Positions 27,769 through 37,802 are shown, numbered from the stretch's first letter. The stretch: DNA of 64,000 nt from Nordella sp. HKS 07 (GCF_011046735.1 NZ_CP049258.1:4606001-4670000), one strand, 5' to 3'. The notes: generated from the letters alone by a model not told the origin. Numbers and translations are program-made.

Positions 27769-27915
27769 ACTTGGCAAGAGTGCTGATTGCGTCCGCGCTT
27801 GCCGCAATGTAATTCCGCGACCCGCCGACGATACCGGCCCGGATACCAAACGGCTCATAAAATCAACAGGTTATGCCGCCGCGATGATGTCGCGGCGCCC
27901 CGGAGGAATTGCCCG

Positions 27916-28459
27916 ATGAAGACCAGCCTCGCTCCCTCTTCGACCGCCACCCGTCGCTGCGCCCTCGCCGCGCTGCTGGCCGTCGCCTCCCTGATGCCGG
28001 TTTCCGGCGGCCTCAGGGCCGAGGAAACGCAGCTCGCGCGCGGCAAATATCTCGTCGGGCTGGGCGGCTGCAACGACTGCCACACACCCGGCTATTTCTT
28101 CGGCAAGCCCGACATGGCGCGCTTCCTCGGCGGCTCCGAGGTGGGCTTCGAAATCCCCGAGCTCGGGGTTTTCCATGGCCCCAATCTCACCCCCCGACGC
28201 GGCGACCGGCCTCGGCACATGGTCGACGGACGACATCGTGACCGCCATTACGACGGGCCGCCGGCCCGATGGCCGCATCCTCGCACCCGTGATGCCCTGG
28301 CACGCATTTGCAACACTCACGCCAGAGGACGCGCAGGCGATCGCGGTTTTCCTAAAGAGCCTGCCGCCGGTGAGCAACAAGGTGCCGGGCCCCTTCGGCC
28401 CCAGCGAGAAGCCGACCTCCTTCGTGATGAAGATCGTGCCGCCCGCCTCGCCTGAATAA
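27916..28459 (+). pseudogene. Cytochrome c family protein, frameshifted
   Basis: GGAGGA at 27902-27907 precedes an ATG that begins a signal peptide (residues 1-36, ending LRA-EE), then the heme motif CNDCH in GLGGCNDCHTPG. The frame breaks in a run of six C at 28190-28195: the first frame reads NLTPRRG, while one C fewer gives NLTPDAATGLGTWSTDD and continues to a proper end at 28459 with MPWHAFATLTPEDAQAI, holding the Met axial ligand. The intact product would be a 180-residue periplasmic monoheme cytochrome, a likely electron acceptor for the downstream oxidase. It is either a true frameshift or a homopolymer sequencing error. Confidence 0.8.
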
Positions 28460-28487
28460 CCGCCGACAACCTTCGGAGGACACGAAG

Positions 28488-29870
28488 ATGGATATCCGTG
28501 CTTTGCGACTGGCGATCCGGGGGACTGTCGTTACCCGTGACGATGCCCATTACGAGACCCTCCGCGCCGGACTTCTGTGGAACGGCCGCAAGCCCGATCG
28601 CTTTCCCGAGATCGTCGTAAAGGTGAAAGACGCGGCCGATGTACAGGCGGCCGTCAGATTCGCCGCCGCAAACGGCAAGCGCATTTCTGTGCGCGGCGGC
28701 GGCCATCACTGGTCCGGCATCGCGCTGCAGGAGGGTGTCGTGCTCGACCTCGCCGACATGAACGCGCTGAGCATCGACCCCGAGGCCCGGATCGCCCGGG
28801 CGCAGCCGACGGTGACCAATGGCCGGCTGGCCGCGGCGCTGGCCGAGTACGGCCTCGCCTTTCCTGCCGGCCATTGCGCCAGCGTGCCGCTATCCGGCTA
28901 TCTGCTGGGTGGTGGCTTCGGCTGGAATACCGGCGCCTGGGGCATCGCCTGTCACAATGTCGAGAGCGTGGATGTGGTGCTCGCCAACGGCTCGCTGATC
29001 ACGGCAAGTGCTTCAGAGAATGCCGACATCTTCTGGGCCGCGCGGGGCGCGGGGCCGGCGTTCTTCGGTGTGGTGACGGAATATCGGCTGCGCCTCTACA
29101 GCCTGCCGAAGGCGATCCGCACCAGCGTGTGGACCTACCGGCCGGATCGGGTCGAAGAGGTCGAGGAGTGGATGAGCCGGACGATGCGGCGCGTGCCGCG
29201 TAACGTCGAGTTCACCGCCGTCATGTCCTCAGCACCGCCGCCCTTGGCCGGCCGCTCGGAAAAGGTGCTGACCGCCGTGGCGACGATCTTCGCTGAAACG
29301 GAGGAGGAGGCCGGCGAGACTTTGGCGATCATCGAGACCGGCGCGCCGGAAGATCCGCTCGACATTAAGCTGGCGCTCGAAACCCCCTTCGATGTGCTCT
29401 ATCGGATCATCGGGCAGTTCTTTCCCGAAGGTGCGCGCTTTGTCGCCGACACCAATTGGTCGGACGATCCGGCCATGCTCATGAAGCGGATGGCCGAGGC
29501 GGTGGCGATCGCCCCGTCGCCGGAATCCTTCGCTCTGGCGGTGGTACTGCCGCCGTTCAGCCCCGACATCATGCCCGACGGCGCGTTTTCGCGGGTCGGC
29601 CCGGCTTTCAGCTGCGCCTATGCGATCTGGCGCGACCCCGGTGCCGATGCGGAGAACGTCGCCTGGCTGCGCAATACGAGCGACCGCCTGGCGCCGGTGT
29701 CGCTCGGCCACTATGTCGGCGAAGCGGATCTCGAGCGGCCCGAGAGAGCGCACGGCTCCTTCTCGCCCGCGGCCTGCGAGCGGCTCAAGGGATTGCGGCG
29801 CAAGTTCGATCCGGCCTGTCTCTTCCATCACCCCGGCCTTGCAACTCAACCACTTCTGAAGGCCGGCTGA
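28488..29870 (+). CDS. FAD-linked oxidase with BBE domain (6-hydroxynicotine oxidase-like)
   Basis: The 460-residue protein has an FAD_binding_4 domain with VRGGGHHWSGIALQEGVVLDL (residues 68-90), where a His of GGGHH is the likely covalent flavin link, and GYLLGGGFGWNTG (near residue 140). The substrate-binding middle runs from about 210 to 400, and the berberine-bridge-type tail RKFDPACLFHHPG is at the C-terminus. There is no signal peptide. The cytochrome c gene 28 bases upstream and the divergent LysR suggest a small inducible oxidation module. The substrate could be a sugar, alcohol or alkaloid. Confidence 0.83.
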   Translation: MDIRALRLAIRGTVVTRDDAHYETLRAGLLWNGRKPDRFPEIVVKVKDAADVQAAVRFAAANGKRISVRGGGHHWSGIALQEGVVLDLADMNALSIDPEARIARAQPTVTNGRLAAALAEYGLAFPAGHCASVPLSGYLLGGGFGWNTGAWGIACHNVESVDVVLANGSLITASASENADIFWAARGAGPAFFGVVTEYRLRLYSLPKAIRTSVWTYRPDRVEEVEEWMSRTMRRVPRNVEFTAVMSSAPPPLAGRSEKVLTAVATIFAETEEEAGETLAIIETGAPEDPLDIKLALETPFDVLYRIIGQFFPEGARFVADTNWSDDPAMLMKRMAEAVAIAPSPESFALAVVLPPFSPDIMPDGAFSRVGPAFSCAYAIWRDPGADAENVAWLRNTSDRLAPVSLGHYVGEADLERPERAHGSFSPAACERLKGLRRKFDPACLFHHPGLATQPLLKAG

Positions 29871-29893
29871 ATCAACGTCTCAACAAATCGGGC

Positions 29894-30730
29894 TCAAGTG
29901 ATTCTTTCGATTCGCATTTCCAGCGCGCGCTTGAGCTCGTCCTTGGCCTTCGAGGCCTCCTTGATCATCTCGGTGATGCGGAAGAAGTCGTTGGCGACAT
30001 AGCGCTCGATCGGCGGCGTGATGTAGATGTCGGGCGGGTTCTGCTGGCGGCGCAGGGTCGCGATCTGGTGGAACATGATGAGCATGGAGCCGATGGCGAG
30101 CTCCATGTTGGTGTGATGGCCACGCCGGGGCTCGCGCATCTTGCCCGTGACGTCGATGGCGACGGTGATGTCGCTGCCTTCCCGCACATGGTCGAAGGGC
30201 ACCGGATTGGTGATGCCGCCATCGACAAAAAGTCGCCCATTGATGAGGGGAGCGGAGATGAGGCCCGGTATGGCGATCGACGCCGCGACCGCCTGACAGA
30301 GCGGGCCTGATGAAATCACATGTTCGCGGCGCTCGTTGAAATCGGTGGTGACGATGCGCAGCGGAATCTGCGTATCCTCGACCCGCTGGGCCACGCCATC
30401 GGGAAAGATGAAGCTCGCCAATTGCTCGCCGTCGATCAGGAGCGAGGTGAAGCTGCGGCGCTTGAGCAGATCGCTGAGCCTCGCGCCTCTGACGCCGAAC
30501 AGATATTTGGCCGCCTGCACCCGGTTGACGAGGATCTGGCGGGCATGATCGCCGATCTCCTTGGCGGGAATGCCTGAGGCATAGGCGGCCCCGATCAGCG
30601 CGCCGAAACTGGAGCCGGCGATGATCGAAGGTCTGAGCCCCATTTCGTCGAAGACTTCGAGCATGGGGATATGGGCGAGGCCCCGCGCGGCACCACCGCC
30701 CAAAGCCAGGCCTATGCGGGGCGTGCTCAT
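29894..30730 (-). CDS. Patatin-like phospholipase
   Basis: The 278-residue protein is a compact patatin domain. The oxyanion loop is GGGAARGLAH near residue 11, the nucleophile is the middle Ser of GSSFG near residue 40, and the catalytic Asp is in VDGGITNPVPFDH near residue 165. It has no signal peptide, so it works inside the cell or is membrane-associated. It is likely a lipid acyl hydrolase. It lies three bases downstream of a phosphotransferase gene and is probably cotranscribed with it and the hydrolase upstream. Confidence 0.88.
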   Translation of the reverse strand: MSTPRIGLALGGGAARGLAHIPMLEVFDEMGLRPSIIAGSSFGALIGAAYASGIPAKEIGDHARQILVNRVQAAKYLFGVRGARLSDLLKRRSFTSLLIDGEQLASFIFPDGVAQRVEDTQIPLRIVTTDFNERREHVISSGPLCQAVAASIAIPGLISAPLINGRLFVDGGITNPVPFDHVREGSDITVAIDVTGKMREPRRGHHTNMELAIGSMLIMFHQIATLRRQQNPPDIYITPPIERYVANDFFRITEMIKEASKAKDELKRALEMRIERIT

Positions 30731-30733
30731 CGC

Positions 30734-31810
30734 TCAGGCGCCCGCCTGCTCGGCGAAACGCCAGGCCGTCTGGGCCAAGGGGCGGATTTCGCTCGCCATA
30801 AGGGCGGCATTCCGGTTCGCCGCGGTGCCGTCGCGCACCCGCCCGACAATGCCCTGCAGGATGGCGGCGATGCGGAAGAAATTATAGGAGAGATAGACAT
30901 CGATATGGGGAATACCGTCGCGTCCGGTCATTGCGCAGTACTCCTGGATATAGGCGTCGATCGCCGGAATTCCAGGCTCCTGCTCGTGGCCCAAGAGCGA
31001 GCCGACGCCGGCGCCACGCTCGGAGCGCGGCATCCACCACATCATAAGATGGTAGGTGTAGTCGGCGAGGGGATCGCCCAGCGTCGCCAGCTCCCAGTCG
31101 AGCACCGCGGCCATGCGCGGCCCATCGGGAGCGATGATGCAATTGTCGAGGCGGAAGTCGCCATGGACGATAGACGTGGTGGACTGCGCCGGACAGGCCT
31201 GGGGAAGCCAGGCGGTGAGCCGGTCCATCTCTTCGATGGGTTCGCTCTGCGAGGTCCGATATTGTTCCGACCAGCGCTTGATCTGGCGTGTCACATAACC
31301 TTCGCCCTTGCCGAAATCGGCGAGGCCGAGCGAATTGGGGTCGACACTGTGGAGACGCGCGATCGTCCGGTTGAGCGTCGAGAACAGCTGTGCCCGCTCG
31401 CTGCCGGCGAGGCCCGGCGCCCAGGGCTCCCAGAAGACCCGGCCCGCCACATGAGCCATGACATAGAATTCAGTGCCGATGACGCCGGGATCGGCACAAT
31501 AATGTAGTGGAAGCGCTACCGGGAAATCCTCTGTCGCAAGAGCTGTGGTGACGCGGTATTCGCGCTCGATCGCATGGGCCGACGGCAGAAGTTTGCCCGC
31601 CGGCTTGCGTCTGAGCACATAGCGCCCGCTTTCCGCTGTCAGCAGATAGGTCGGATTGGATTGCCCGCCTTTGAAGCGGGCGAGGCCGAGAGGGCCGCGA
31701 AAGCCAGCGACATGATCGGCCAGATAGCGGGCAAGCCTGTCCCCGTCGATCTCGTCAGTCGCCGGGCGCGTGCCCGAAAAGGCCGACTGGCGGTCGAGCT
31801 CCCGCGCCAT
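30734..31810 (-). CDS. APH-like phosphotransferase family protein (acyl-CoA-dehydrogenase-associated type)
   Basis: The 358-residue protein has the aminoglycoside-phosphotransferase fold. The nucleotide loop FKGGQSNPTYLL is near residue 40, the catalytic loop is VHGDFRLDNCII near residue 216, and the metal motif is LDWELATLGDPLADYTY near residue 235. This version is typical of the ACAD10/11-like kinase domain used in hydroxy-fatty-acid catabolism, rather than of antibiotic resistance. I take the ATG at 31810, which shares its A with the TGA of the upstream hydrolase (TGATG). The substrate is unproven. Confidence 0.83.
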   Translation of the reverse strand: MARELDRQSAFSGTRPATDEIDGDRLARYLADHVAGFRGPLGLARFKGGQSNPTYLLTAESGRYVLRRKPAGKLLPSAHAIEREYRVTTALATEDFPVALPLHYCADPGVIGTEFYVMAHVAGRVFWEPWAPGLAGSERAQLFSTLNRTIARLHSVDPNSLGLADFGKGEGYVTRQIKRWSEQYRTSQSEPIEEMDRLTAWLPQACPAQSTTSIVHGDFRLDNCIIAPDGPRMAAVLDWELATLGDPLADYTYHLMMWWMPRSERGAGVGSLLGHEQEPGIPAIDAYIQEYCAMTGRDGIPHIDVYLSYNFFRIAAILQGIVGRVRDGTAANRNAALMASEIRPLAQTAWRFAEQAGA

Positions 31811-32715
31811 CACAAGCGGGCCGTCCGGGTGAGGAATGGCAGCAGATGGTCGAGCGTCGCTTGCGGGTTCTCTTCGGGCAGGAAGTGGCCTGAAGCGACG
31901 ATCCCTGTTTCGATCCGGTCTGCCCAGCGCCGCCATGACGCGGAGGGATCGTTCATGTCGCCCGGAATGCCGCTGTCGCCCCACAGGACCTGAAGCGGGC
32001 AGGACATCTTGCGGCCCGCTGCCGCGTCCGCCTCGTCATCGGCCAGATCGATGCTCTGGCCGGCGCGATAGTCGTTGCAAGTGGCATGGATATGCTCGGG
32101 CGTCGAGAAATGCAGCCGGTATTCGGCGAGTGCCGCAGGCGCGAAGGCGGATAGATCCTTGGCCTTGGTCCAGCGCGCCAGCGTGTAGTCGAGGAAGGCG
32201 ATGGGCGCCGTCTCGATCAGCATCTCAGGGAGCGGATGCGGCTGCGCCAGGAACAGCCAGTGATAGGCCTTCATGGCGAGCGGCACGGAGAAGCCGTGCC
32301 ACATGTCATAGGTCGACATGATGTCGAGAAGGCTGAGGCTTTTGACGGGCGCGGCATGATCGAGGGCCAGGCGGTAGCCGACACGGGCGCCGCGGTCATG
32401 AGCGACGACGGCGAAGCGTTCATGGCCGAGATCGCGCATCAGCGCCAGCATGTCGTCCGCCATCACGCGTTTGGAGTAGGGGCGGTTGCCGGGCGCATTG
32501 GCGGGGCAGGAGGAGAGGCCGTAGCCGCGCAGATCGGGCATAATGCAGGTGAATTGCGCCATGAGGGTGGGCGCCACCGCGTGCCACATTGCATGGGTCT
32601 GCGGATAGCCGTGCAGAAGCAGCAAAGGCGGGCCTTCGCCGCCGATGCGCGCGAAGATCTCCGCCTCCCCGCTTCGGTGGCGATATTCCCGCGTATTTGG
32701 AAAGAGATCCGACAT
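31810..32715 (-). CDS. Alpha/beta hydrolase, haloacetate-dehalogenase-like
   Basis: The 301-residue protein has the oxyanion segment LLLLHGYPQTHAMW near residue 33 and VVAHDRGARVGYRLAL near residue 100, in which Asp takes the nucleophile position as in haloalkane/haloacetate dehalogenases and epoxide hydrolases. The catalytic His is in SGHFLPEENP near residue 278. The HDRGAR form is close to fluoroacetate dehalogenases. Overlap with the following phosphotransferase gene suggests joint action on an organic acid or lipid-derived substrate. Dehalogenase or epoxide hydrolase activity cannot be separated by eye. Confidence 0.8.
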   Translation of the reverse strand: MSDLFPNTREYRHRSGEAEIFARIGGEGPPLLLLHGYPQTHAMWHAVAPTLMAQFTCIMPDLRGYGLSSCPANAPGNRPYSKRVMADDMLALMRDLGHERFAVVAHDRGARVGYRLALDHAAPVKSLSLLDIMSTYDMWHGFSVPLAMKAYHWLFLAQPHPLPEMLIETAPIAFLDYTLARWTKAKDLSAFAPAALAEYRLHFSTPEHIHATCNDYRAGQSIDLADDEADAAAGRKMSCPLQVLWGDSGIPGDMNDPSASWRRWADRIETGIVASGHFLPEENPQATLDHLLPFLTRTARL

Positions 32716-32785
32716 GGCGCGCTCCCGGACAGATGCGAGGTATTCTCGCCAAATGCGGGCCTGGGCTCAAGCCTCTAGATCGCGG

Positions 32786-33955
32786 TCAGGCGATGGCGAA
32801 GACAGGTTGGGTTTCGGCGATGTCGCGCACGCGATGATGGCCGAGATTCTGGAAGTCGAAACCTTGCGCCGCGCCGGCGAAGCTTTCGGAGACGACGATG
32901 TCGCGGTCGAGCCGCTTGGCGAGCTCGATCAGGCGGCTCGCCCGGTTGATCGCCGGGCCGATGGCGGTGAAATCGAGCCGTGTCCGGCTGCCGATATTGC
33001 CATAGGCGATCTCGCCGGCGTCGAGCGCCAGGCCGAAGCGTATTTGGGTGCGGCTGGCTGTCGTCCGTTCCACATTGAGCGCCGCGATCCTGTGTCTGAT
33101 GTCGAGGGCGGCGGCGATGGCGGGGGCGGTCGGCACCGGCTGTCCGTCATTCGCCGGAAAGATCGCGAGCAGCGCGTCGCCGATGAATTTCAGCACCTCG
33201 CCGCCTTGCGCCTCGATCGCCGCCACCAGCGCATCGAAGAAGTCGTTCAGCGTCGACAGCACATTGCCGATCGGGCGCGTGTCGGAATATTGCGTGAAGC
33301 CGCGCATGTCGGCGATCAGGATGGTGGCGGTGATTATTTCCGCCTTGCCGCGGTCGAGGGCGCCGCCGAAGACCTTGGCGGCGCTGCGGCGCCCGACATA
33401 GGTGGTGAGCAGCGTGTCGCTGCTGCGCCTCCACATGAAACGCTCGGCATAGGGCGTGAGCAGCAAGGCGGCATCGCTGAGCGCGGCAATCTCGCGATCC
33501 GAGAAGCCGCCGGGCTTCTGGCTGGCGAAGGAGATATGCGCCGTCCTCTGCTGGTCGAGGAAAGGCAGGGGCACGATGAGATAATCCGTGGCGCCGTCGC
33601 GCCGCAGATCCTCGAGCAGCGCCAGGTCGGTGACCGGCGCATCGAGCTTGCGGCGATAAGGCTTGCCCGTATTGTCGACGATCTGCGCCGGACTGTTCTC
33701 GTAATCCGACCAGTCGCCGCCGCGCGGCAGTGTGTCGATGCTTGCCTCATGGGCGACCCAGCGCAGCTGGACGCCCTCGAACTCGGGATTGAGCAGTTCG
33801 AGGCCGAGCGAGGAGCGCCACAGGGGAATCCCGAGCGCGACCAGCTTATCGCAGAGCAGCCGGTGCAACTCGCCGGCCCGCATGTCGCGGGTTTCCGCTG
33901 CTGTCTCGACCAGCCAGCGGGTGAAATCGGTCATCAGGGTGAGGGGATCGTTCAT
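32786..33955 (-). CDS. Class III adenylate/guanylate cyclase domain protein
   Basis: The 389-residue protein has an N-terminal sensor-like domain of about 200 residues, not clearly related to known sensors but with [19 protein letters not shown]. The C-terminal cyclase catalytic domain has both metal Asp residues ([11 protein letters not shown] and [11 protein letters not shown]). The Lys before the second Asp points to ATP as substrate, so cAMP is the likely product. No membrane segment is seen. It starts four bases inside the end of purD and is probably translated from the same transcript. Confidence 0.85.
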   Translation of the reverse strand: MNDPLTLMTDFTRWLVETAAETRDMRAGELHRLLCDKLVALGIPLWRSSLGLELLNPEFEGVQLRWVAHEASIDTLPRGGDWSDYENSPAQIVDNTGKPYRRKLDAPVTDLALLEDLRRDGATDYLIVPLPFLDQQRTAHISFASQKPGGFSDREIAALSDAALLLTPYAERFMWRRSSDTLLTTYVGRRSAAKVFGGALDRGKAEIITATILIADMRGFTQYSDTRPIGNVLSTLNDFFDALVAAIEAQGGEVLKFIGDALLAIFPANDGQPVPTAPAIAAALDIRHRIAALNVERTTASRTQIRFGLALDAGEIAYGNIGSRTRLDFTAIGPAINRASRLIELAKRLDRDIVVSESFAGAAQGFDFQNLGHHRVRDIAETQPVFAIA

Positions 33956-35226
33956 CTGCCCTGGATTGCCCGCCAGCCGATGTCACGGCGGCAGAAGCCG
34001 TCCGGCCAGTCGATGCGGTCGACCGCCTCATAGGCGCGCCGCTGCGCCTGCGCCGCATCCTTGCCCAGCGCCGCGACATTGAGCACGCGCCCACCATTGG
34101 CGACAAGCTTGCCGTCCTTGAGCGCCGTGCCCGCATGGAAGATCTCGATGTCGTCGCCTGCGCCGGCCGCCTCGAGATTGCGGATCTCGCTGCCTTTTCC
34201 GTATGAGCCCGGATAGCCCTTGGTCGCCATGACGACCGAAAGTGCCGTGTCGTTGCGCCAGCGCACCGAAACCCGATCGAGCGTGCCGTCGGCGGAGGCG
34301 AGCAGCAAGGTAAGGATATCGTCCTTGAGGCGCAGCATCATCACCTGGCATTCGGGATCGCCGAAACGGACATTGTATTCGATGAGCTTAGGGCCGTTCC
34401 TGCCAATCATGAGGCCGGCGAACAGCACGCCCTTGAACGGCGTTCCGCGTTTGGCCATGCCGGCGACGGTGGGGCGGATGATCTCGGCCATCACGCGCTC
34501 CGCGACGGCGTCGGTCACGATCGGCGCCGGCGAATAGGCGCCCATGCCGCCGGTATTGGGTCCGGTGTCGCCGTCGCCGACGCGCTTGTGGTCCTGGGCG
34601 GCCGTCAGCGCCACGGCATGTTCACCGTCGCATAGAGCGAAGAAGCTCGCCTCCTCCCCGTCGAGGAATTCCTCGATCACGCATTCCGCCGCGCCGAACT
34701 GCCCGGCGAAGATGTCGTCGATCGCAGCGATCGCTTCGTCGAGCGTCATGGCGACGGTGACGCCCTTGCCGGCGGCGAGCCCGTCGGCCTTGATCACGAT
34801 GGGGGCGCCTTTGGCGCGTGCATAGCTAAGCGCCGCGGCCTTGTCGGTGAAACGACCATAGGCGCCGGTCGGTATGGCGAACTCGGCACAGAAATCCTTG
34901 GTGAAACCTTTCGAGCCTTCGAGCTGGGCCGCTGCCTTGGAAGGGCCGAACACCTTGATGCCGGCGGCTCTCAGATCATCGGCGATACCCGCCACGAGCG
35001 GCGCCTCGGGACCGACGACGACAAAGCCGATCGCGTTGTCGCGGCAGAAGGCGACGACGGCCGCATGATCCGCAATGTCGATCGCGACGCAGCTCGCATG
35101 CCGCGCGATGCCGGGATTGCCGGGCGCGCAGAAGAGCTTGCCGAGGAGGGGGCTGGCGGAAATCGCCCAGGCCAAGGCGTGCTCGCGCCCGCCGGAACCG
35201 ATGAGGAGAACATTGAGTGGCGTCAT
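33952..35226 (-). CDS. purD: Phosphoribosylamine-glycine ligase
   Basis: PurD (GARS) joins glycine to phosphoribosylamine in the second step of purine synthesis. The N-terminal motif [16 protein letters not shown], the ATP-grasp strand [18 protein letters not shown] near residue 145, and GFVLFAGL-like stretch [31 protein letters not shown] near residue 270 are diagnostic. The 424-residue length is normal. It overlaps the downstream cyclase gene by four bases, which is an unusual partner. Confidence 0.96.
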   Translation of the reverse strand: MTPLNVLLIGSGGREHALAWAISASPLLGKLFCAPGNPGIARHASCVAIDIADHAAVVAFCRDNAIGFVVVGPEAPLVAGIADDLRAAGIKVFGPSKAAAQLEGSKGFTKDFCAEFAIPTGAYGRFTDKAAALSYARAKGAPIVIKADGLAAGKGVTVAMTLDEAIAAIDDIFAGQFGAAECVIEEFLDGEEASFFALCDGEHAVALTAAQDHKRVGDGDTGPNTGGMGAYSPAPIVTDAVAERVMAEIIRPTVAGMAKRGTPFKGVLFAGLMIGRNGPKLIEYNVRFGDPECQVMMLRLKDDILTLLLASADGTLDRVSVRWRNDTALSVVMATKGYPGSYGKGSEIRNLEAAGAGDDIEIFHAGTALKDGKLVANGGRVLNVAALGKDAAQAQRRAYEAVDRIDWPDGFCRRDIGWRAIQGR

Positions 35227-35350
35227 TGAGGCATCCTTATGGGCGTCCTATGGCGAGATTCAGGGCCGGCGAAAAGTCCATTTTTTCGGAACTGGAGTGC
35301 GGGGCGAGCCGTTAGCGTGCGAGGGCGGTGATCCGCAATAGGAGGAAGAT

Positions 35351-35800
35351 ATGTTTATGCGACCTCTGGTCAAACCTATGCTTGGAGCCGCGGCACTTGC
35401 GGCACTGGCCGTCGGTTTCACTTCTACCGCCGCGACCGCTGGTCCGGCATCCTGTGCCGCTTATGCGCGTGACGTCGCGGCTGCCGAAGCGCCGCGCCGC
35501 GGCATTATCGACGGCGTGGTGATCGGAACCCTCGACACGGTCATCACCGGCGGCGCCGGCGCCGAGGAACGTTATAGCGACGCCTATGACCGTGCGTATC
35601 GAGACTGCATGCGCACCGACCGCATGGCCTATGTCGTGCCGAGAAGCGACGAGCGCGTCACCGTGACGGTGCGGCCGTCCGCGCGGGCGGAAGTCGGCAG
35701 CGACGAATGGTTGAGCTATTGCTCGGCCAAATACCGCTCCTTCGATCCCGATACCGGCACCTATGTGACCTATTCGGGTGAAACCCTGCCCTGCCGCTAG
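35351..35800 (+). CDS. BA14K-like secreted protein
   Basis: The 149-residue protein begins with GGAGGA before an ATG and a signal peptide that ends near ATA-GP (residue 30). A short glycine-containing hydrophobic segment (RGIIDGVVIGTLDTVITGG) follows. The C-terminal 35 residues, SYCSAKYRSFDPDTGTYVTY then GETLPCR, match the BA14K motif of rhizobial envelope proteins, with its paired cysteines. BA14K proteins were described as lectin-like immunoreactive surface proteins in Brucella. It is probably periplasmic or anchored to the outer membrane. Confidence 0.72.
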   Translation: MFMRPLVKPMLGAAALAALAVGFTSTAATAGPASCAAYARDVAAAEAPRRGIIDGVVIGTLDTVITGGAGAEERYSDAYDRAYRDCMRTDRMAYVVPRSDERVTVTVRPSARAEVGSDEWLSYCSAKYRSFDPDTGTYVTYSGETLPCR

Positions 35801-35847
35801 CACATCCACGCCAGGCGCTAAATAAAAGCTGACGATTGACATGGCGT

Positions 35848-35868
35848 CCCGACATGGCAAGTGTCGGG
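35848..35868. promoter_or_regulatory. Inverted repeat over the xseA start region
   Basis: CCCGACA (35848-35854) and TGTCGGG (35862-35868) are perfect 7-base arms around a 7-base loop, just before the ATG of xseA and covering where a ribosome binding site would be. It could modulate translation. No Shine-Dalgarno sequence is visible here. Confidence 0.35.
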
Positions 35869-35869
35869 C

Positions 35870-37297
35870 ATGATCGATCATGACCCAGAGACCGGTGAAC
35901 TTCGCGAGGCGGCCAAGCCCAATGTCGCGGAGTTCACCGTTTCCGAGATTTCCTTCGCGCTCAAGCGCACGCTCGAGGACACTTTCGGACATGTGCGGGT
36001 GCGCGGCGAGATTTCGGGCTTTCGTGGGCCGCATTCCTCCGGCCATTGCTATTTCAGCCTGAAGGACCAGACGGCGCGCATCGACGCGGTGGTCTGGCGC
36101 GGCACCTTCTCGCGGCTGAAGTCCAAGCTGCAGGAAGGCCTCGAGGTCGTCGCCACTGGCAAGCTCACCTCCTATCCCGGCAAGTCGTCCTACCAGATCG
36201 TCATCGAGGCGGTGGAGCCGGCGGGGGCGGGCGCCCTCATGGCGCTGCTCGAGGAGCGCAAGCGCAAGCTGGCCGCTGAAGGCCTGTTCGATGCGGCGCG
36301 CAAGAAGCCCATTCCGTTTCTGCCGCGCGTCATCGGGGTCGTGACCTCACCGACAGGGGCGGTGATCCGCGACATCCTGCATCGCCTCAACGACCGCTTT
36401 CCCCGCCATGTGATGGTGTGGCCGGTGCGCGTCCAGGGCGAGACCTCGGCCGCCGAAGTGGCCAACGCTATACGTGGCTTCAACGCCATGGCGAGAATGC
36501 CCGATCTGCTCATCGTCGCCAGGGGCGGCGGCAGTCTCGAGGATCTCTGGGGTTTCAACGAGGAGATCGTTGTGCGTGCGGTGGCGGCGAGCACGATCCC
36601 GCTGATCGCGGCGGTCGGCCACGAGACCGACTGGACCCTCATCGATCATGTGGCGGATGAGCGGGCCCCGACGCCGACGGCGGCGGCCGAGCGCGCCGTG
36701 CCGGTGCGCGCCGACCTGCTAGCGCAGGTCGCTTCCCTCGCCGCCCGCCATGAGCGTGGCCTGAAGCGCCTGATGACGGAACGGCGGACCCGCATCCGCG
36801 CCGCCGCGCGCGCTTTGCCGCGCCCCGACGACATATTGGCGCTGGCGCGCCAGCGTTTCGATTCCGTGTCGGGCCGCTTGCGCTCGGCGCTGGTCAAGAA
36901 TACCTTGCTGCATCGCCGCGATTTCGAGAATGCGGCGGCCCGGCTGACGCCGGTGTCGTTGCGGCGCAATCTCGCCGAGCAGACACGGCTGCTCACCCGT
37001 CATGGCGCGACGCTGCGCCGCGATATCCGGCGCGTCATCGAGCTGCGCGGCACGCGCTTGACGGCGAGCGGCAAGCTTCTGACCTCGCTCTCCTACAAAT
37101 CCGTCCTGCAGAGGGGCTATGCGCTGGTGCGCAGCGCCGAGCGGGAGCCCCTGAGCGCCGCGGCGCAAGTGAAGCCAGGCCAGGAGCTGCGCATCGAGTT
37201 CCATGACGGCGAGATCGAGGCGCAGGCTCATGGTCACTCATCGCAGCCCGGGCGGACCGCAAAACCGCGTGAAGGCGGACAAGGGTCATTGTTCTAG
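35870..37297 (+). CDS. xseA: Exodeoxyribonuclease VII large subunit
   Basis: XseA with XseB degrades single-stranded DNA in repair. The N-terminal OB-fold domain (residues 15-115) contains [23 protein letters not shown], and the catalytic core contains [35 protein letters not shown] and [27 protein letters not shown] coiled-coil region follows and the protein ends with a tail containing [14 protein letters not shown]. The length of about 475 residues is normal. I prefer the ATG at 35870; a GTG at 35861 is in frame. xseB is not adjacent. Confidence 0.95.
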   Translation: MIDHDPETGELREAAKPNVAEFTVSEISFALKRTLEDTFGHVRVRGEISGFRGPHSSGHCYFSLKDQTARIDAVVWRGTFSRLKSKLQEGLEVVATGKLTSYPGKSSYQIVIEAVEPAGAGALMALLEERKRKLAAEGLFDAARKKPIPFLPRVIGVVTSPTGAVIRDILHRLNDRFPRHVMVWPVRVQGETSAAEVANAIRGFNAMARMPDLLIVARGGGSLEDLWGFNEEIVVRAVAASTIPLIAAVGHETDWTLIDHVADERAPTPTAAAERAVPVRADLLAQVASLAARHERGLKRLMTERRTRIRAAARALPRPDDILALARQRFDSVSGRLRSALVKNTLLHRRDFENAAARLTPVSLRRNLAEQTRLLTRHGATLRRDIRRVIELRGTRLTASGKLLTSLSYKSVLQRGYALVRSAEREPLSAAAQVKPGQELRIEFHDGEIEAQAHGHSSQPGRTAKPREGGQGSLF

Positions 37298-37324
37298 CGC
37301 GCCAGAGGCGCTATTTGACGGGTC

Positions 37325-37546
37325 ATGAACAGGCATGAACCCTTTCTGCCGCGCGGTCGCGAGGCAAAGATCCGCTATCTCGACGCCGATTTCCAGGTGT
37401 TGAGCGAGGGCGATCATGTCTTGTGCGCGGTGACCGGCCTGCCGATCAAGATCGAGCAATTGACCTATTGGAGCGTCGCGCGCCAGGAAGCCTATAGTTC
37501 CGCCGAGGCCGCCTTCCGGCGCCTCCTCGAAACCGATCTCAAATAA
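37325..37546 (+). CDS. DUF2093 family protein, 73 aa
   Basis: This small protein matches DUF2093, an alphaproteobacterial family often found next to xseA. The conserved segment is AKIRYLDADFQVLSEGDHVLCAVTGLPI. It has no signal or membrane segment, and the function is unknown. It starts 27 bases after xseA on the same strand, so it is probably in the same transcript. Its 3' end overlaps the convergent gene by eight bases. Confidence 0.82.
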   Translation: MNRHEPFLPRGREAKIRYLDADFQVLSEGDHVLCAVTGLPIKIEQLTYWSVARQEAYSSAEAAFRRLLETDLK

Positions 37547-37802
37547 AATACTTCAGGAACGGCCGCGCCAGCCTGAGCGTTTCCTCGCGGAATATCGCCG
37601 CCGTATTGAGGGCGATGAACAGGAACCGCATCAGATTGACGGTCACCGGGTTGAGCCGGTTTCTGCCCTTGAAGCGCGAATAGAGCCAGATCGCCAGGAT
37701 GCCGCCATTGACCAGCGCCAGGAGAAGCCAGGTCGGCGGGCGGCCTTCCTTCAGGAAGGCGAGCAGCGTATCCCATTGGGATTGGACGAAAATTTCTTGC
37801 AT
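37539..37802 (-). CDS. Small membrane protein of unknown function
   Basis: The 87-residue protein has a hydrophobic helix (WLLLALVNGGILAIWLYSRF, about residues 24-43) followed by a basic stretch and a second hydrophobic segment (FLFIALNTAAIF, residues 60-71). I do not recognise the family, but the length, hydrophobicity pattern and clean start suggest a real inner-membrane protein. It converges on the DUF2093 gene with an eight-base overlap. Confidence 0.6.
   Translation of the reverse strand: MQEIFVQSQWDTLLAFLKEGRPPTWLLLALVNGGILAIWLYSRFKGRNRLNPVTVNLMRFLFIALNTAAIFREETLRLARPFLKYFI

Noticed and set aside
30734-31810. Aminoglycoside resistance phosphotransferase
   Set aside because: The catalytic motif form and gene context fit the acyl-CoA-dehydrogenase-associated kinase group instead.
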